NCBI RefSeq assembly: GCF_010015445.1
Contig: NC_053116.1
Location: 10,192,085-10,256,084 of the forward strand
From: Perca fluviatilis
Taxonomy: Eukaryota > Chordata > Actinopteri > Perciformes > Percidae
Direction of reading: 5' to 3'
DNA: 64,000 nucleotides
Part shown: in pieces, positions 25,395 through 35,347 of the stretch
How positions within the stretch are numbered: the stretch's first letter is position 1
How the letters are laid out: each line of letters begins with the position of its first letter
Program-made: the position numbers and the translations under genes
Notes under the pieces: model-generated
Told to the model about the DNA's origin: nothing
The model's database searches: none
The model's input: the letters and a program-made list of their open reading frames with translations, nothing else

Positions 25395-26251
25395 GTGGGT
25401 TTGATTAGAAATTCTCCTTCTGTACTGTAATTAAATTAAAACTAAAATAACTCATTTTGACATCATACTAGTACAGTTTATTAATGGTTTGAGGAAAATG
25501 CTGTCCACATGATTTTAAATATCTTTGGAACCGCTATGCTCTAAATGTTAAAAATTGATTTGTGTTGATGCTACTTTCCGCAAAGCATGTGTTGCACTGT
25601 TTGGGCAAGCTGTCTCAAACAACACATCTGCATTGTGCGAAAGCCAATCTCACCTAATAGATGTGCAGCAGACCATGAAAATTAGAAAATGACTATGAAA
25701 GAATTTGTCTTCTCCACACATTTCTCACATGGCATGATGACGGTCAAACAGCCCTTTTAGATCAGTGTTTATGTGCTGAGTCATAATTTTATTTCGACCT
25801 GTGATTCTAATTACTGAGATATTTGTGGTGTATTCCAAAAGTTGCTCTGTCAGAATATTCACTCAGGGCGTAGTCTGCTGTGTGTGTGGTTAGGCAATTA
25901 CAGTTGAATGTTATGGATGTTTGTCTAACAATATTTCTGCAGACTGTTACAGCGAGAGTCAGAGACCAGAGGGTTGCTATTATGGTCTGCGCCGTAGTTG
26001 AAGTAAACTCTCGACTGAGTTTATTACTGTAAAAGCAATCGTTTGTGCTGTATTTCTGTTTTAAGATAAGTTTAGTTAAGATTCTTTCATTGTCATTGCA
26101 TTTACACACAATGAGATTCAGGTGTACTACCTGAGACTGTGCTCAAAAATATACCGGTCAAACATCTCACATTCACACACATGCAACTCACCAGTAAAAA
26201 AACGTTTTGTGATTTGCACCGTTTGTAATAATGTGGTAAAAAATTTCCCAG
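25395..26251. other. intron inside the domain II Ig module
   Basis: AT-rich, with no named repeat or open frame of note. Confidence 0.5.
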
Positions 26252-26409
26252 GATCTCCATGACCAGCGAGAATGGCCGTGGCAGTCTGACCATCCGCGAT
26301 GTGAAGGAGGCGGATCAGGGGGCGTACACCTGTGAGGCCATCAATGCTAAAGGCCTGGTGTTTGGGATCCCTGACGGAGTCCTTACACTGACATCCAGTC
26401 CAAATCCAG
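26252..26409 (+). CDS. hspg2: hspg2 exon 13: Ig module of domain II, second half
   Basis: 158 nt, phase 2 to 1, acceptor tcccag, donor gtactt. It encodes LTIRDVKEADQGAYTCEAIN with the DxGxYxC signature, then AKGLVFGIPDGVL. It matches human almost residue for residue. Confidence 0.97.
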
Positions 26410-26540
26410 GTACTTACGCCATATTTTTGCTGTGGGTTCACCATCAGAAACACCACAGTTTTTACTATAACTTAATTCTAGTTACAATAAGAATATTAAT
26501 CGACTTGTGTCTTTTTTTTTTTTTTTCTTCTTCTCTGTAG

Positions 26541-26681
26541 GCAACTGTCCTGATGGTCACTTCAGTGTGGAGGGCCGCTGTGTGTCCTGCTTCTGTGCCG
26601 GACTCTCCAAGAACTGCAAAGGAACCGGCCGCTACCGCAACCAGATCAGCCTGCGTTTCACTGAGGAGGAAGACTTCAAAG
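26541..26681 (+). CDS. hspg2: hspg2 exon 14: start of domain III (EGF-like half module into laminin IV-1)
   Basis: 141 nt, phase 1 to 1, acceptor ctgtag. It encodes CPDGHFSVEGRCVSCFCAGL, then RFTEEEDFKG. Family alignment (human DDFKGVNVTMPAQPG) requires the exon to stop at 26681, where the intron begins GC (aaag|gcactg). The next exon then supplies GVNVSYPARPG in frame. No GT donor fits the alignment, so this is called as a GC-AG intron. Confidence 0.85.
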
Positions 26682-28027
26682 GCACTGAGACTATTCATGC
26701 TTTTAAAACTGACAGAGAGCTAACAGAACGAATACAGGCTGGAATCAGAGATGTGGACTTCAGACTTGGTGACTTGAACTCGAGTCGACTCAGGGCACCG
26801 TTTTGATGACTTGTGACTTGACTTGACAAAAAATAAATGACTTGGGACTCGACTTGCAAGTCAGTGACTCAAGACTTGACTTGAGGAATGATGACTTTGG
26901 ATGACTTGCATGTATTCATAAGTTTGAATGTTAGCTGTTAAGTATAAAATATGATTACATAACGTTGTCACAGTTCTGTCTAACTGTCAAGTGTGGTACG
27001 CAGCGGCAGCAGTGCAAACTGTAAATCATGATTGGACGACTCAAGAAGCTCCCCGGTATGTGATTGTCATGTTTGGATTACTGGCTGTCAGTCAAACTCC
27101 TCGCTATGGCAACACGTAACACCAAAGACCCCTGATGAAGCCTCATTAGTCAGACCAGAACACCACAATGGCTGTGTCTGTGCCACGAGTAATCACTTCT
27201 TGATGATAAAAAAAGTGACTTGATTTGGGACTTGACTTGACATAACCCTGAAAAATAACTCAAGACTTATAGGGCCCTATCTTGTATCTCTGCTATTTTA
27301 AGACCGTCCAGTGCCTGTGTCGTTTAAATAGCAAATGCACCTGCGCCAATCTGTGCGCCCATGGGCGTGCCGGTCTTACAGGGAGATGTGTTCAGGTTAA
27401 TTCTGGGCGTATTGCTATCTTGAGGCAGCGGAAAATGATCGCGCCATTGACCAACAAAAACCTGGTCTAAAGTCAATAGCGCAGCATTTCATTGTTATTT
27501 TAACAGCGCATTAGTAAAATGTGCCTAGACTCATGCACAGCGCGCACACTATGCTTGTTACACACACCAGGGACGTGCAGCAGCACACACACATGCAAAA
27601 GATTGGAAATAAAAATATTATGGTGCAAATCCACCATTATAATAACAATGCGCCAAGGTACAAACGTGCCTGGCTTTTAAAGGGAATGGGAGATGACGCT
27701 CTGATTGGTTTATTCCATGTTTACCCTAAAACACACCTATGAATTAATGAAGACACTAAGTACAACCCTTTTGAACCATGCGCCCGGCGCACGGACCCTT
27801 TTTTCCACCGTCAAACTAGCAAAAGTGGATCTGGACACGCCCTAAACGCACCTGCTCCAGCACTTCACGCCGTGCGCTTAGATCGTTAAAATAGGGCCCG
27901 TAGACTTGGAACTTGAGCAAAGATGACTTTGTCACAACACTGACTGAAATACCTTTTTAAAGGTTTGTGAAGTCCTAACATTTAGAGCTTGAAAGATGCT
28001 GAGTGAATCTGTTATTCTTACTTACAG
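26682..28027. other. intron (probable GC-AG) filled by two nested repeats
   Basis: From about 26765 to 27265, and again at 27899-27945, it is composed of 'gacttgactt' repeats. These are split by a 627-bp element at 27271-27898 with mirrored agggccctat / atagggccc ends. Confidence 0.6.
27271..27898. mobile_element. MITE-like element with agggccctat ends
   Basis: The left end agggccctatcttg and right end aaaatagggccc form short inverted repeats, inserted in a 'gacttgactt' repeat array. No coding capacity. The segment is rich in 'gcgcc' and 'gtgcgc' motifs. Confidence 0.6.
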
Positions 28028-28191
28028 GAGTGAATGTCAGCTACCCGGCCAGGCCAGGCACTCCTCCTCTCTCCTCCACTCAGCTCCTCATTAACCCAGA
28101 GATGGAAGAGTTGCAGCTCGTCGACCTGTCGCGCCGTTTCCTCAACCTCGACTCCTTCTGGACCCTGCCTCGCCAGTTCCTGGGCAACAAG
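28028..28191 (+). CDS. hspg2: hspg2 exon 15: laminin IV module 1, first part
   Basis: 164 nt, phase 1 to 0, acceptor cttacag, donor gtaaag. It encodes PGTPPLSSTQLLINPEMEEL and QLVDLSRRFL...LPRQFLGNK, highly conserved with human. It ends with the xGNK/GDK motif that closes the first part of every laminin IV module in this gene. Confidence 0.97.
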
Positions 28192-28530
28192 GTAAAGAGT
28201 CAAATCATTTACAGAGGGCTGCACAATATATCGTTGTTGTTTTTGTTGTTTTTTTTATCGTCAACGCAACATCAACTGGTGCAATAAACACATCGCAAAA
28301 GGCTGCGACATATCGTGATTTTTTGTGTTAGTTGAAAGAAAATATCAGTAGAAAACTGCACTTTAAAATGTAACTGACATTCTTTTTTAGGGTTTCCTGT
28401 TATATGTTCAATTTGTTCAATAAAAGAATGTTAGAAATTATTTCCTTTTTGTTTGTTTTAAATTCAACAAGCAATTTGTTGTATTTTAGCAGAAGACTGA
28501 AAGCAGCAGAAATGCAGAACTGAGTGCACT

Positions 28531-29203
28531 TTAAAGGTCCCATGGCATGAAAATTTCACTTTATGAGTTTTTTTTAACATTAATATAAGTTCCCCCCTGC
28601 CTGCCTATGGTCCCCCAGTGGCTAGAAATGGTGATAGGTGTAAACCGAGCCCTGGGTATCCTGCTCTGCCTTTTGAGAAAATGAAAGCTCAGATTGGCCG
28701 ATCTGGAATCTTCCATTTATGAGGTCATAAGGAGCAAGGTTACCTCCCCTTTCTCTGCTTTGCCCGACGCCCACAGCTGCCCAGAGAATTTGGCCCGCCC
28801 ATGAGGAAATAGAGCTACAACCGTGGCCGCAAGCTGGTCAAGGCCACACCCCCACCCTCCACCTTGCCCCCTCTCGCCTCCTCAATAGCATTTAAAGCTA
28901 CAGACACAGAAATGGCACATCCTAAGGAAAGCTCATTGTAGGACTGGCTCTAGTGGCTGTAATTCTGCACCAAGGCTGAATTTCAGGAAAGAGACTTCAG
29001 ATACAGTATTAGGGGACCACTAAGGTCTATATAAAAGAGACTTCAGATACAGTATTAGGGGACCACTAAGGTCTATATAAAAGAGACTTCAGATACAGTA
29101 TTAGGGGACTAATAAGGCCTATATAAAAGAGACTTCAGATACAGTATTAGGGGACTAATAAGGCCTATATAAAAGCATCCAAAGCATGTCATAGGAACTT
29201 TAA
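28531..29203. mobile_element. nested MITE with 'ttaaaggtcccatggcatg' ends
   Basis: The left end ttaaaggtcccatggcatg and the right end catgtcataggaactttaa are imperfect inverted repeats. The element contains the 46-bp tandem array. It is a family I recognise as common in fish genomes, with no coding capacity. Confidence 0.7.
28990..29173. repeat. 46-bp tandem repeat, four units
   Basis: The unit starts agagacttcagatacagtat and ends ctatataaa. Units start at 28990, 29036, 29082 and 29128. The first two have 'gaccactaaggtc' where the last two have 'gactaataaggcc', so the array grew by two-unit or stepwise duplication. Confidence 0.95.
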
Positions 29204-29336
29204 TGTCGTTATTTATCACGATATTCAAACATTATTGCATATTTTTTCTCATATCGTGCAACCCTTTTATTACAGACTTTATTTCACTTAACTAATTATC
29301 ACACTTGATCATAAAAATCATTGAATGTATTTTCAG

Positions 29337-29516
29337 ATTGACTCCTATGGAGGATCCCTGAAGTTCAAGGTGCGGTACACATTGGCCCGCGGTCTGTCTG
29401 AGCCTGTGGAGAAGCCTGACGTGATGCTGGTTGGAAACGGACGCAGGCTGGTGTACCGCAGAGGCAACCCCACCCCTGCCCGAGTGGTCAACCAGAAGGA
29501 GATCAAGTTCAGTGAA
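29337..29516 (+). CDS. hspg2: hspg2 exon 16: laminin IV module 1, middle
   Basis: 180 nt, phase 0 to 0, acceptor ttcag, donor gtaagt. It encodes DSYGGSLKFKVRYTLARGL and PDVMLVGNGRRLVYR, then VNQKEIKFSE. Human has DSYGGSLRYNVRYELARGM. It has the same length as exon 25, its counterpart in laminin IV-2. Confidence 0.97.
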
Positions 29517-29791
29517 GTAAGTCTTTGGTTAAGAAAGTGCAAATTCTGCACAATCCAGTGGTAAATGAGTGATGAGGACTTGCAGTTCTTTACAACAGAA
29601 ATACAAAAATGTTGTTTGTTTGTCTACAAATTCAAAAAATTCGGAATACAATTACACAGTTGACACCCAAATATCATTTTGACCAACTCTGACTTGCGGT
29701 ATAATGTAAAAATGAAAAGCTGAACTTCCCCTATCTGAAATAAATTTGAATTACATACATCCATCAGTAACCCCTCTTGTTATTGTTTCAG

Positions 29792-29988
29792 GATAGATGG
29801 CAGCACTCCAGTGGCCGCCCTGTGAGCCGGGAGGAGCTGATGATGACGCTGGCCAACCTGGACAGCATCAGCATCCGCACCATCTACGACAACCACATGG
29901 TCAGCGTGGGACTCGCCGGCATTGTCATGGAAACCACCGCTGTGGAGTTCAGCACTCTGGGTCACGCTAAGGATGTCGAAGAGTGCAG
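29792..29988 (+). CDS. hspg2: hspg2 exon 17: laminin IV module 1, end
   Basis: 197 nt, phase 0 to 2, acceptor tttcag, donor gtaaga. It encodes SGRPVSREELMMTLANLDSI, then MVSVGLAGIVMETT and VEECR. It ends at the first cysteine of a laminin EGF-like module. Confidence 0.97.
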
Positions 29989-30452
29989 GTAAGAAAGAAA
30001 ACCCTCAAGCACGAAACCGTGGGGTTAGGGGAGATGGGAGATCTTTACACGCCACCGGTCAGCGGTCTACAATCAAAGCAACCTGTTGGAACTAGTGTGT
30101 CCTGTGTGTGCATATTTAGAGTGAAAAAGTGCTGCACAATAACACAGTGGCATGTATATATGCAATGAAATGTTTTAGAAATACAATAATGTATTTTGAG
30201 GGACGGTTTGGGGGCCATTCCCCAAAATGTAGCATGCACGGTTCAATTCCATCCATAGACCTTTGTTACATTTCCCTCTCTCTTCTCTGTGTATTTATTT
30301 TTTTATCATATCACCACTGTAAACTATATTTGCTAGCTTTTTTATTTACAGCATGAGAAAAGGTTGCAATTTGTAGCGTTGTAATTTGACTCGTCATACT
30401 GTTGTGGAAACGGTTGGACCCGCTTGATGATCCTTATATTTATCGTTCCCAG
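29989..30452. other. intron after exon 17
   Basis: No recognisable repeat or exon. Confidence 0.5.
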
Positions 30453-30600
30453 ATGTCCTCCTGGATATTCAGGCCTGTCCTGTGAGATGTGTTCCCCTGG
30501 TTTCGAACGTGTCCCTGGTGGCTCTTATCTTGGCACCTGTGCTGGTTGTAACTGTTATGGACACGCCAGCGCCTGCGATCCAATCAGCGGACACTGTCTG
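30453..30600 (+). CDS. hspg2: hspg2 exon 18: laminin EGF-like modules, unit A
   Basis: 148 nt, phase 2 to 0, acceptor tcccag, donor gtaata. It encodes CPPGYSGLSCEMCSPGFERV and PGGSYLGTCAGCNCYGHAS, a laminin-type EGF cysteine pattern. Human has CPIGYSGLSCESC...CSGCNCNGHAS. Confidence 0.97.
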
Positions 30601-30739
30601 GTAATAGCGAACTCTCTTTTTTGGCTACAATGAAAGTCAGTCACTTAGGGTGAATTGGAGTTTGCTGATAGTCACTTCCTTACTGGAAAACATGGCAGAG
30701 TTTAGCTTGTTGATCAAAACAGATGTCTGTCTGCTTCAA

Positions 30740-30985
30740 GGAAATATTCACTTTCTTGCCAAGAGTTAGCTGAGAAGATCAATAGCATTCTTGAGTACGT
30801 ACGCTAAATATGAAGCTGGAGCCAGCAGGCGATTAGCATAGCTTAGAATAAAGACAAGTAGAAACTCTCCAAAAATAAAAAAAGACATCAGCCTATTACT
30901 ATACTAGCACCAGATTTTTTTTAAAGGCTAGCTGTTTCCCCCTGTTTCCAGTCCTTATGCTAAGCTAAGATAATGAACTCCTTGC
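30740..30985. repeat. dispersed 'ttagcttagcata' repeat (copy 1)
   Basis: Contains 'cactttcttgccaagag', 'ttagcatagcttag' and 'tgtttccagtccttatgct', all of which recur with small changes at 59670-59960. I recognise it as a very common percomorph repeat; its class is unknown to me. Confidence 0.6.
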
Positions 30986-31010
30986 TCTAGCTTCATTGTT
31001 GAAGTAGTCG

Positions 31011-31644
31011 TAGTCTCGCATTTCCAGACCTATCTCCACAGCGCTGCAGAGTAAGGTCTGGCTACACCACACATACATTCTGGGAAAGGAGAAAAAAAAA
31101 CACTCTGAGTTGTTTGCATTTCTTTAAACCAATCACAATCGTCTTGGGCGGCGCTAAGCTCCGGACGCAGTGACGGTGGCTCTGCTAAATAGTCTCTGGA
31201 AGGAACTTGTTTTATTTGCACCTCGAAAAAAAACCCGCCGCATACAACATTAAATGAAGTCAGCTGTTCACACAATACAGTTACGTGAGCTATTAAAATT
31301 AGCTGGATACATGGTTAAACCTTATTTGCTCTACCCAGTGACCACCAACGTCCCAGTTAGAGTAAATGCCGTAAACATATTCTTTGTAAATCTTTACAAC
31401 CGTTCTCCGAAAGAGCCAAGCAGGCCGGCCTTGTTGCACGATGCAAATTTTCTTCAAAACTCGCCATTTTCAGCGTGTAGCTGGCTAGCTCGAAGCTTGT
31501 TGTTGTTGTTTCCCCGAAGGGAACAGAGTTTGAGAACGTCAACACACAGAGAGAGGAAGGTTAGGGACATCCAGTGCGTGCCCCTCGCCTTCTGCTCATG
31601 TCAGGCAACGATTCTGGAAATGTACTTCCGTTGATCCCGACTGG
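31011..31644. repeat. about 630-bp dispersed repeat (copy 1)
   Basis: It shares long stretches with 35712-36335: 'ggtctggctacaccacacat', 'atggttaaacct', 'caaaactcgccattttcag' and 'aatgtacttccgttgatcc'. Both copies start with tagtct; copy 2 ends agacta. It is probably a non-autonomous DNA element. Confidence 0.7.
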
Positions 31645-31751
31645 AGTAGAAGAAAGCGAATAAGTGTATTTTCCAAAATGTCAAACTCTTCCTTTTCTTT
31701 TTTGAGTGGCATCCCTGCGAGAGAATGACCAGTGTGTTCTCCCTGCCACAG

Positions 31752-31879
31752 AGCTGCCAGCACAACACAGAGGGCCCGCAGTGTGATAAGTGTCGCCCGG
31801 GCTACTTTGGTGACCCGAGCAGAGGTCGCTCCGATGACTGCAAGCCCTGCCCCTGCCCGTACTATGAGACATCCCGCCG
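31752..31879 (+). CDS. hspg2: hspg2 exon 19: laminin EGF-like module, unit A
   Basis: 128 nt, phase 0 to 2, acceptor ccacag, donor gtaagg. It encodes SCQHNTEGPQCDKCRPGYFG and CKPCPCPYYETSRR. It has the same length and phase as exons 29 and 42, its counterparts in units B and C. Confidence 0.97.
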
Positions 31880-31903
31880 GTAAGGTCACAGACCCACCCA
31901 GGC

Positions 31904-31904
<1 letters not shown>

Positions 31905-31952
<48 letters not shown>
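31905..31952. repeat. (CA)n tract 25 nt into the intron after exon 19
   Basis: About 48 bp of CA dinucleotides begin 26 nt downstream of the exon 19 donor, with an imperfect acgcacaca continuation. CA-rich RNA near a donor is a known hnRNP L binding context. Confidence 0.95.
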
Positions 31953-31959
<7 letters not shown>

Positions 31960-32133
31960 AACTACTGTACAAATAGGAGCAGACACATTCACACCCACAG
32001 ACCAGACAAAGCATCAGTGGGAATATAACCTAACCCTGCAAATATGTGAGCGGGGATTTATTCATTCAACATGCCACTCATTAAAGCACTGCTGTCGATT
32101 TTAATCTATGGCTTCTTGTACTGGGCTTTGTAG

Positions 32134-32220
32134 CTTTTCTGACACCTGCTTCCTGGACGTCGACCAACAGCCAACGTGCGACGCCTGCAGGCCCGGCTAC
32201 ACAGGAAGACGCTGCGAAAA
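32134..32220 (+). CDS. hspg2: hspg2 exon 20: laminin EGF-like module, unit A
   Basis: 87 nt, phase 2 to 2, acceptor ttgtag, donor gtgagg. It encodes FSDTCFLDVDQQPTCDACRP and GYTGRRCEK. Human has FSDTCFLDTDGQATCDACAP. It has the same length and phase as exons 30 and 43. Confidence 0.97.
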
Positions 32221-32448
32221 GTGAGGAAACCGACAGCATTACCTGTGTTATCAAGTTACAGTTTCAGTAGTTTGGATGTGGTTTATAAGACCATGATATC
32301 ACTCTTTAATGACTGGTAGTAGTATCAAAAATGTAATAATAAAACCTACCCTAGAAAAAACCTAGAATATGGTTTTGACGAATGAAGATTGATGGGAACA
32401 AGCAGAAGGAGCTATAACAAATGGGTCAATCGTTTTGTTTCATTTCAG

Positions 32449-32507
32449 GTGTGCTCCTGGTTACCAGGGTAACCCCCTTCTGCCTAATGGAAAATGTGCT
32501 CCTAACC
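32449..32507 (+). CDS. hspg2: hspg2 exon 21: laminin EGF-like module, unit A
   Basis: 59 nt, phase 2 to 1, acceptor tttcag, donor gtgagt. It encodes CAPGYQGNPLLPNGKCAPN. It has the same length as exon 44; exon 31 is the 71-nt counterpart. Confidence 0.95.
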
Positions 32508-32779
32508 GTGAGTACATGTTCAACACATTGCACCAACATTTTTGAAATTCTCATTTCAAGGCATGAAATGGACAGAAGCTGTAGTCAAGCCATATGACCA
32601 CACAGGGGTCTTTTTAATGATTACCATGGGGTTTCTCTCCCCCCCCCTCCCCTCCTGGTGTTACAGTAGGCAGTAGAATGTGATCATGGCTCAGGTATGC
32701 AGAGTGGCTGGAACACTCCCAGGTGCACTTTCCACCCCATACAGTATGTCATCGTCTTTCCATTGCTCTCTCCCTGCAG

Positions 32780-32841
32780 AAAGCTCCAAGTGTGATAACA
32801 GAGGAACTGTCAGCTCCAGCAGCAGACCATGCAGCTGCAAG
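32780..32841 (+). CDS. hspg2: hspg2 exon 22: laminin EGF-like module, unit A
   Basis: 62 nt, phase 1 to 0, acceptor ctgcag, donor gtatgt. It encodes SSKCDNRGTVSSSSRPCSCK, equivalent to human VRCDERGSMGTSGEACRCK. Confidence 0.95.
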
Positions 32842-32934
32842 GTATGTATGCAGTATGGCAAACTGGGAAAATAGTTTTAAGATGAGATAAGGCCTTTCTT
32901 GTTGCTCCTGCTCTTCTCTATCAGGATTATATTA

Positions 32935-33301
32935 CAGGGTACCCATGGGGTCTTAAAAGTATTTAAAAAAAAAAAAAGTCATTAAATAAAATATTCTAAA
33001 AATAGAGCCTTAAAAGTATTGAGTTTCATTTACAAAGTATTAAAGTTTGTTTACAAAGGTCATCAATCTTTTGTTGTCCTTTTCGTAGGATTTAATAAAT
33101 ATTTTGTGTAGATAACTTTGTTTTGTATTTTTAGTTTTTTATAGCATAAGATTCAGGTAATTATGATTTTTCTCGGGCTTAAAATCCACACTGATTGTCC
33201 AATAAATGGCCGTGAAGTCGGCATTACATTTCCACCAAGGTGGTATTAAACATGTCTTAAAAAGTCTTACATTTAACTATAATAATCCTGGGGGTACCCT
33301 G
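32935..33301. mobile_element. MITE-like element (second copy of the 21079 family)
   Basis: The ends cagggtacccatgggg and cctgggggtaccctg are inverted repeats. It shares interior motifs with 21079-21319. Confidence 0.65.
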
Positions 33302-33443
33302 TATTACTATGGTATTACTACCATTTATCCTGAAATCTGTTATATAATAGGGGCTGACGTGTCGCGCTGTTTTGTTTTTTCCTCTGTCATCTTTTATGAA
33401 AGAAATAAGCTTGACAGGCAGATGGATTACATATGGGCTGGTC

Positions 33444-33588
<145 letters not shown>

Positions 33589-33594
33589 TTTCAG

Positions 33595-33735
33595 AACAAC
33601 GTGGCAGGCGCTGTGTGTGACGAGTGTAAGGCCGGGTTCTTCCATCTATCAGAGACCAACCCTGAGGGCTGTCTACGTTGTTTCTGCATGGGCGTCACCA
33701 AACAGTGTGCCAGCTCCACTTGGACTAGAGATCAG
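33595..33735 (+). CDS. hspg2: hspg2 exon 23: laminin EGF-like module leading into laminin IV-2
   Basis: 141 nt, phase 0 to 0, acceptor gtttcag after a long TG array, donor gtaggt. It encodes NNVAGAVCDECKAGFFHLSE and GCLRCFCMGVTKQCASS. Human has NNVVGRLCNECADGSFHLS. It has the same length as exon 33, its unit B counterpart. Skipping would keep the frame. Confidence 0.97.
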
Positions 33736-33935
33736 GTAGGTTGCCAAGCTCCGAATGGCAAAGGGAGGGGTGAATATCTTTGGTATCGAGGTTTGACTGA
33801 GTGTTTGTGCAGTGGTGCTGTATCAGCAAATCCTTTCGGAGGTTACATGGCGAGATGCAGTGTGCAAACAGTCACTGAGCGCATGTAAATCTCAGTTCAC
33901 AGCTCATTTCGACAACCTGTTTGTGTCTCCTTTAG

Positions 33936-34109
33936 GTGCGAGGAGGGGTGAACGGGCAGCTCTTCTCCCTCTCCAACAGTGCCAACACTAAAACTATCTC
34001 GGAAGGCATCTCCCAGCGGGGCTCGTCTGAAGTTGTCTATCGCTCATTCTCCAGTGTCCCCAAAGACATCTACTACTGGGTCCTGCCTGAGAGCTTCAGA
34101 GGAGATAAG
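33936..34109 (+). CDS. hspg2: hspg2 exon 24: laminin IV module 2, first part, with RGD
   Basis: 174 nt, phase 0 to 0, acceptor tttag, donor gtgaga. It encodes QLFSLSNSANTKTISEGIS and ...YYWVLPESFRGDK. The codons 34098-34106 spell Arg-Gly-Asp at the end of the first part of the module, where human has Leu-Gly-Asp. Confidence 0.97.
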
Positions 34110-34111
34110 GT

Positions 34112-34114
<3 letters not shown>

Positions 34115-34163
<49 letters not shown>
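34115..34163. repeat. (AT)n microsatellite next to exon 24 donor
   Basis: About 49 bp of AT dinucleotides start 5 nt after the exon-intron boundary. Confidence 0.97.
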
Positions 34164-34166
<3 letters not shown>

Positions 34167-34483
34167 AAACTGGTTAAACACAATTAAAACCAAGCAAATA
34201 AAGCGTGTCTTAAGGCGCATCTAAATAAAACATCCACAGACTCAGCCTGGCTGCATTTCTCTGCCCTTTCTGTCCCACTCAGTCATGCCTCAACATGTTA
34301 AAAGGCTGCACTTATCCACACAGCGAGACTCCTTTGAACCTTTGGCTTGAATTCACAGGCAGGCCAAACATGGGTGTCTTGTGACTCCCCCCACAGTCCC
34401 ATTAGGAGTGAAATACCTTTCCACCATTCCGTTACGTTGAGATGAGCTTCTCTTTTTTTTTTTTTCCGCCATGTTGCGACCAG

Positions 34484-34663
34484 GTGACTGCCTATGGCGG
34501 GGAGCTTCGCTACACGGTGCGCTTCGAACCGTTCCAGCGCTCGATGGTGATCGACGGTCAGCCGGACGTGGTTCTCCAGGGCAACGGCATCTTCCTGGAG
34601 CACTACTCTCAGACCAAGCCTCTCCCGCGTGCCCCACAAACTGTCACCGTGGTCTTCAGGGAG
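34484..34663 (+). CDS. hspg2: hspg2 exon 25: laminin IV module 2, middle
   Basis: 180 nt, phase 0 to 0, acceptor gaccag, donor gtgggt. It encodes VTAYGGELRYTVRFEPFQ, then GQPDVVLQGNGIFLEHYSQ. Human has VTSYGGELRFTVTQ and VVLQGNNIILEHHVAQ. Confidence 0.97.
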
Positions 34664-34688
34664 GTGGGTTTCGTCATTGAGCAGTAAA

Positions 34689-34885
34689 GGGTGGTGGTGG
34701 TGCAGTGGATATGACACATGCCTTTGGTGTGGGAGATCTGGGTTCGATTCCCGCTGTGATACATCAACCAATGTGTCCCTGAGCAAGACACTTAACCCCT
34801 AGTTGCTCCAGAGGCGTGCAACCTCTGATATACTGTATAGAAATTGTAAGTCACTTTGGATAAAAGTGTCTGAATGTAATGTAAA
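34689..34885 (+). mobile_element. tRNA-derived SINE
   Basis: It has a B-box-like ggttcgattcc at 34741-34751, preceded by an A-box-like tgcagtggatatgac. The 3' part gtaagtcactttggataaaa and gtgtctgaatgtaatg is the tail shared by many teleost SINEs. Plus-strand copy, retroposed into the intron. Confidence 0.8.
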
Positions 34886-34992
34886 AACTCTGCTTTTTGC
34901 TAACGTCTGTGGCTAACTTTGTTTGTTATTTTTCTATGTTTTGCTTCAGTTTGTGTGTGTGTATGTGTGTGTGTGTGCATGTGCGTGTGTGT

Positions 34993-35134
34993 TCTGTATA
35001 TTTTAAAGTGCTGTATAGATCTGGTTCTCTGTATAACTGCACAGTAAGTTGTGTCGCTTTTGTACAAAGCGCATTGTGCTACATTGATTTGTATGAAATG
35101 TTCTACAGAAAGAAAGTTTGATTGATTGATTGTT
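34993..35134 (+). mobile_element. possible LINE 3' end with (TTGA)n tail
   Basis: Degenerate 'tacaaagcgcattgtgct' and 'aaagaaagtttgattgattg' resemble the 3' ends of CR1/L2-type elements. Too short to type. Confidence 0.35.
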
Positions 35135-35228
35135 AGCAGGAGTATTCTTTAGCTAAATCTGAATTCTCACTCAGTGTTAGTAGAGTAACTTTCCTCTTTT
35201 CTCCATTCTTTGTCCGGCCGGTTGACAG

Positions 35229-35347
35229 TCTGGATGGCGCCGCGCTGATGGGCAGCCGTGTACTCGTGAGCACCTGCTGATGGCCCTGGCTGACGTTACC
35301 GTCTTCATGATCAGGGCCACCTACGCAGACAACATGGTAGAAACCAG
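35229..35347 (+). CDS. hspg2: hspg2 exon 26: laminin IV module 2, late part
   Basis: 119 nt, phase 0 to 2, acceptor tgacag, donor gtatgg. It encodes GWRRADGQPCTREHLLMALA, then FMIRATYADNMVETR. Together with exon 27 it totals 231 nt, exactly the length of the undivided exon 40 in laminin IV-3. Confidence 0.96.

Larger units (their letters stand above)
28216..29267. mobile_element. hAT-like element with imperfect 8-bp TSD, host to a nested MITE
   Basis: The ends agggctgcacaatatatcg and atatcgtgcaaccct are inverted repeats. The flanks are atttacag and tattacag, an imperfect 8-bp duplication. The interior is interrupted by the element at 28531-29203. Confidence 0.7.
28192..29336. other. intron with nested mobile elements
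   Basis: Almost the whole intron is a hAT-like element (28216-29267) carrying a second element (28531-29203) that itself contains a 46-bp tandem repeat. See the separate entries. Confidence 0.7.
30601..31751. other. intron with two dispersed repeats
   Basis: Holds a 'gctagctgtttccccctg' repeat (about 30740-30985, same family as 59670-59960) and a repeat at about 31011-31644 that matches 35712-36335. Confidence 0.6.
34664..35228. other. intron with a SINE and a LINE-like tail
   Basis: Holds a tRNA-derived SINE (34689-34885), a TG-rich stretch (34949-34992) and a LINE-like 3' tail ending in (TTGA)n at about 35118-35134. Confidence 0.6.

Noticed and set aside
26682..26806. Extending exon 14 through the open frame to about 26806
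   Set aside because: The extra residues do not match any perlecan, and the next exon continues the family alignment exactly from 26681, so the extension is intronic.
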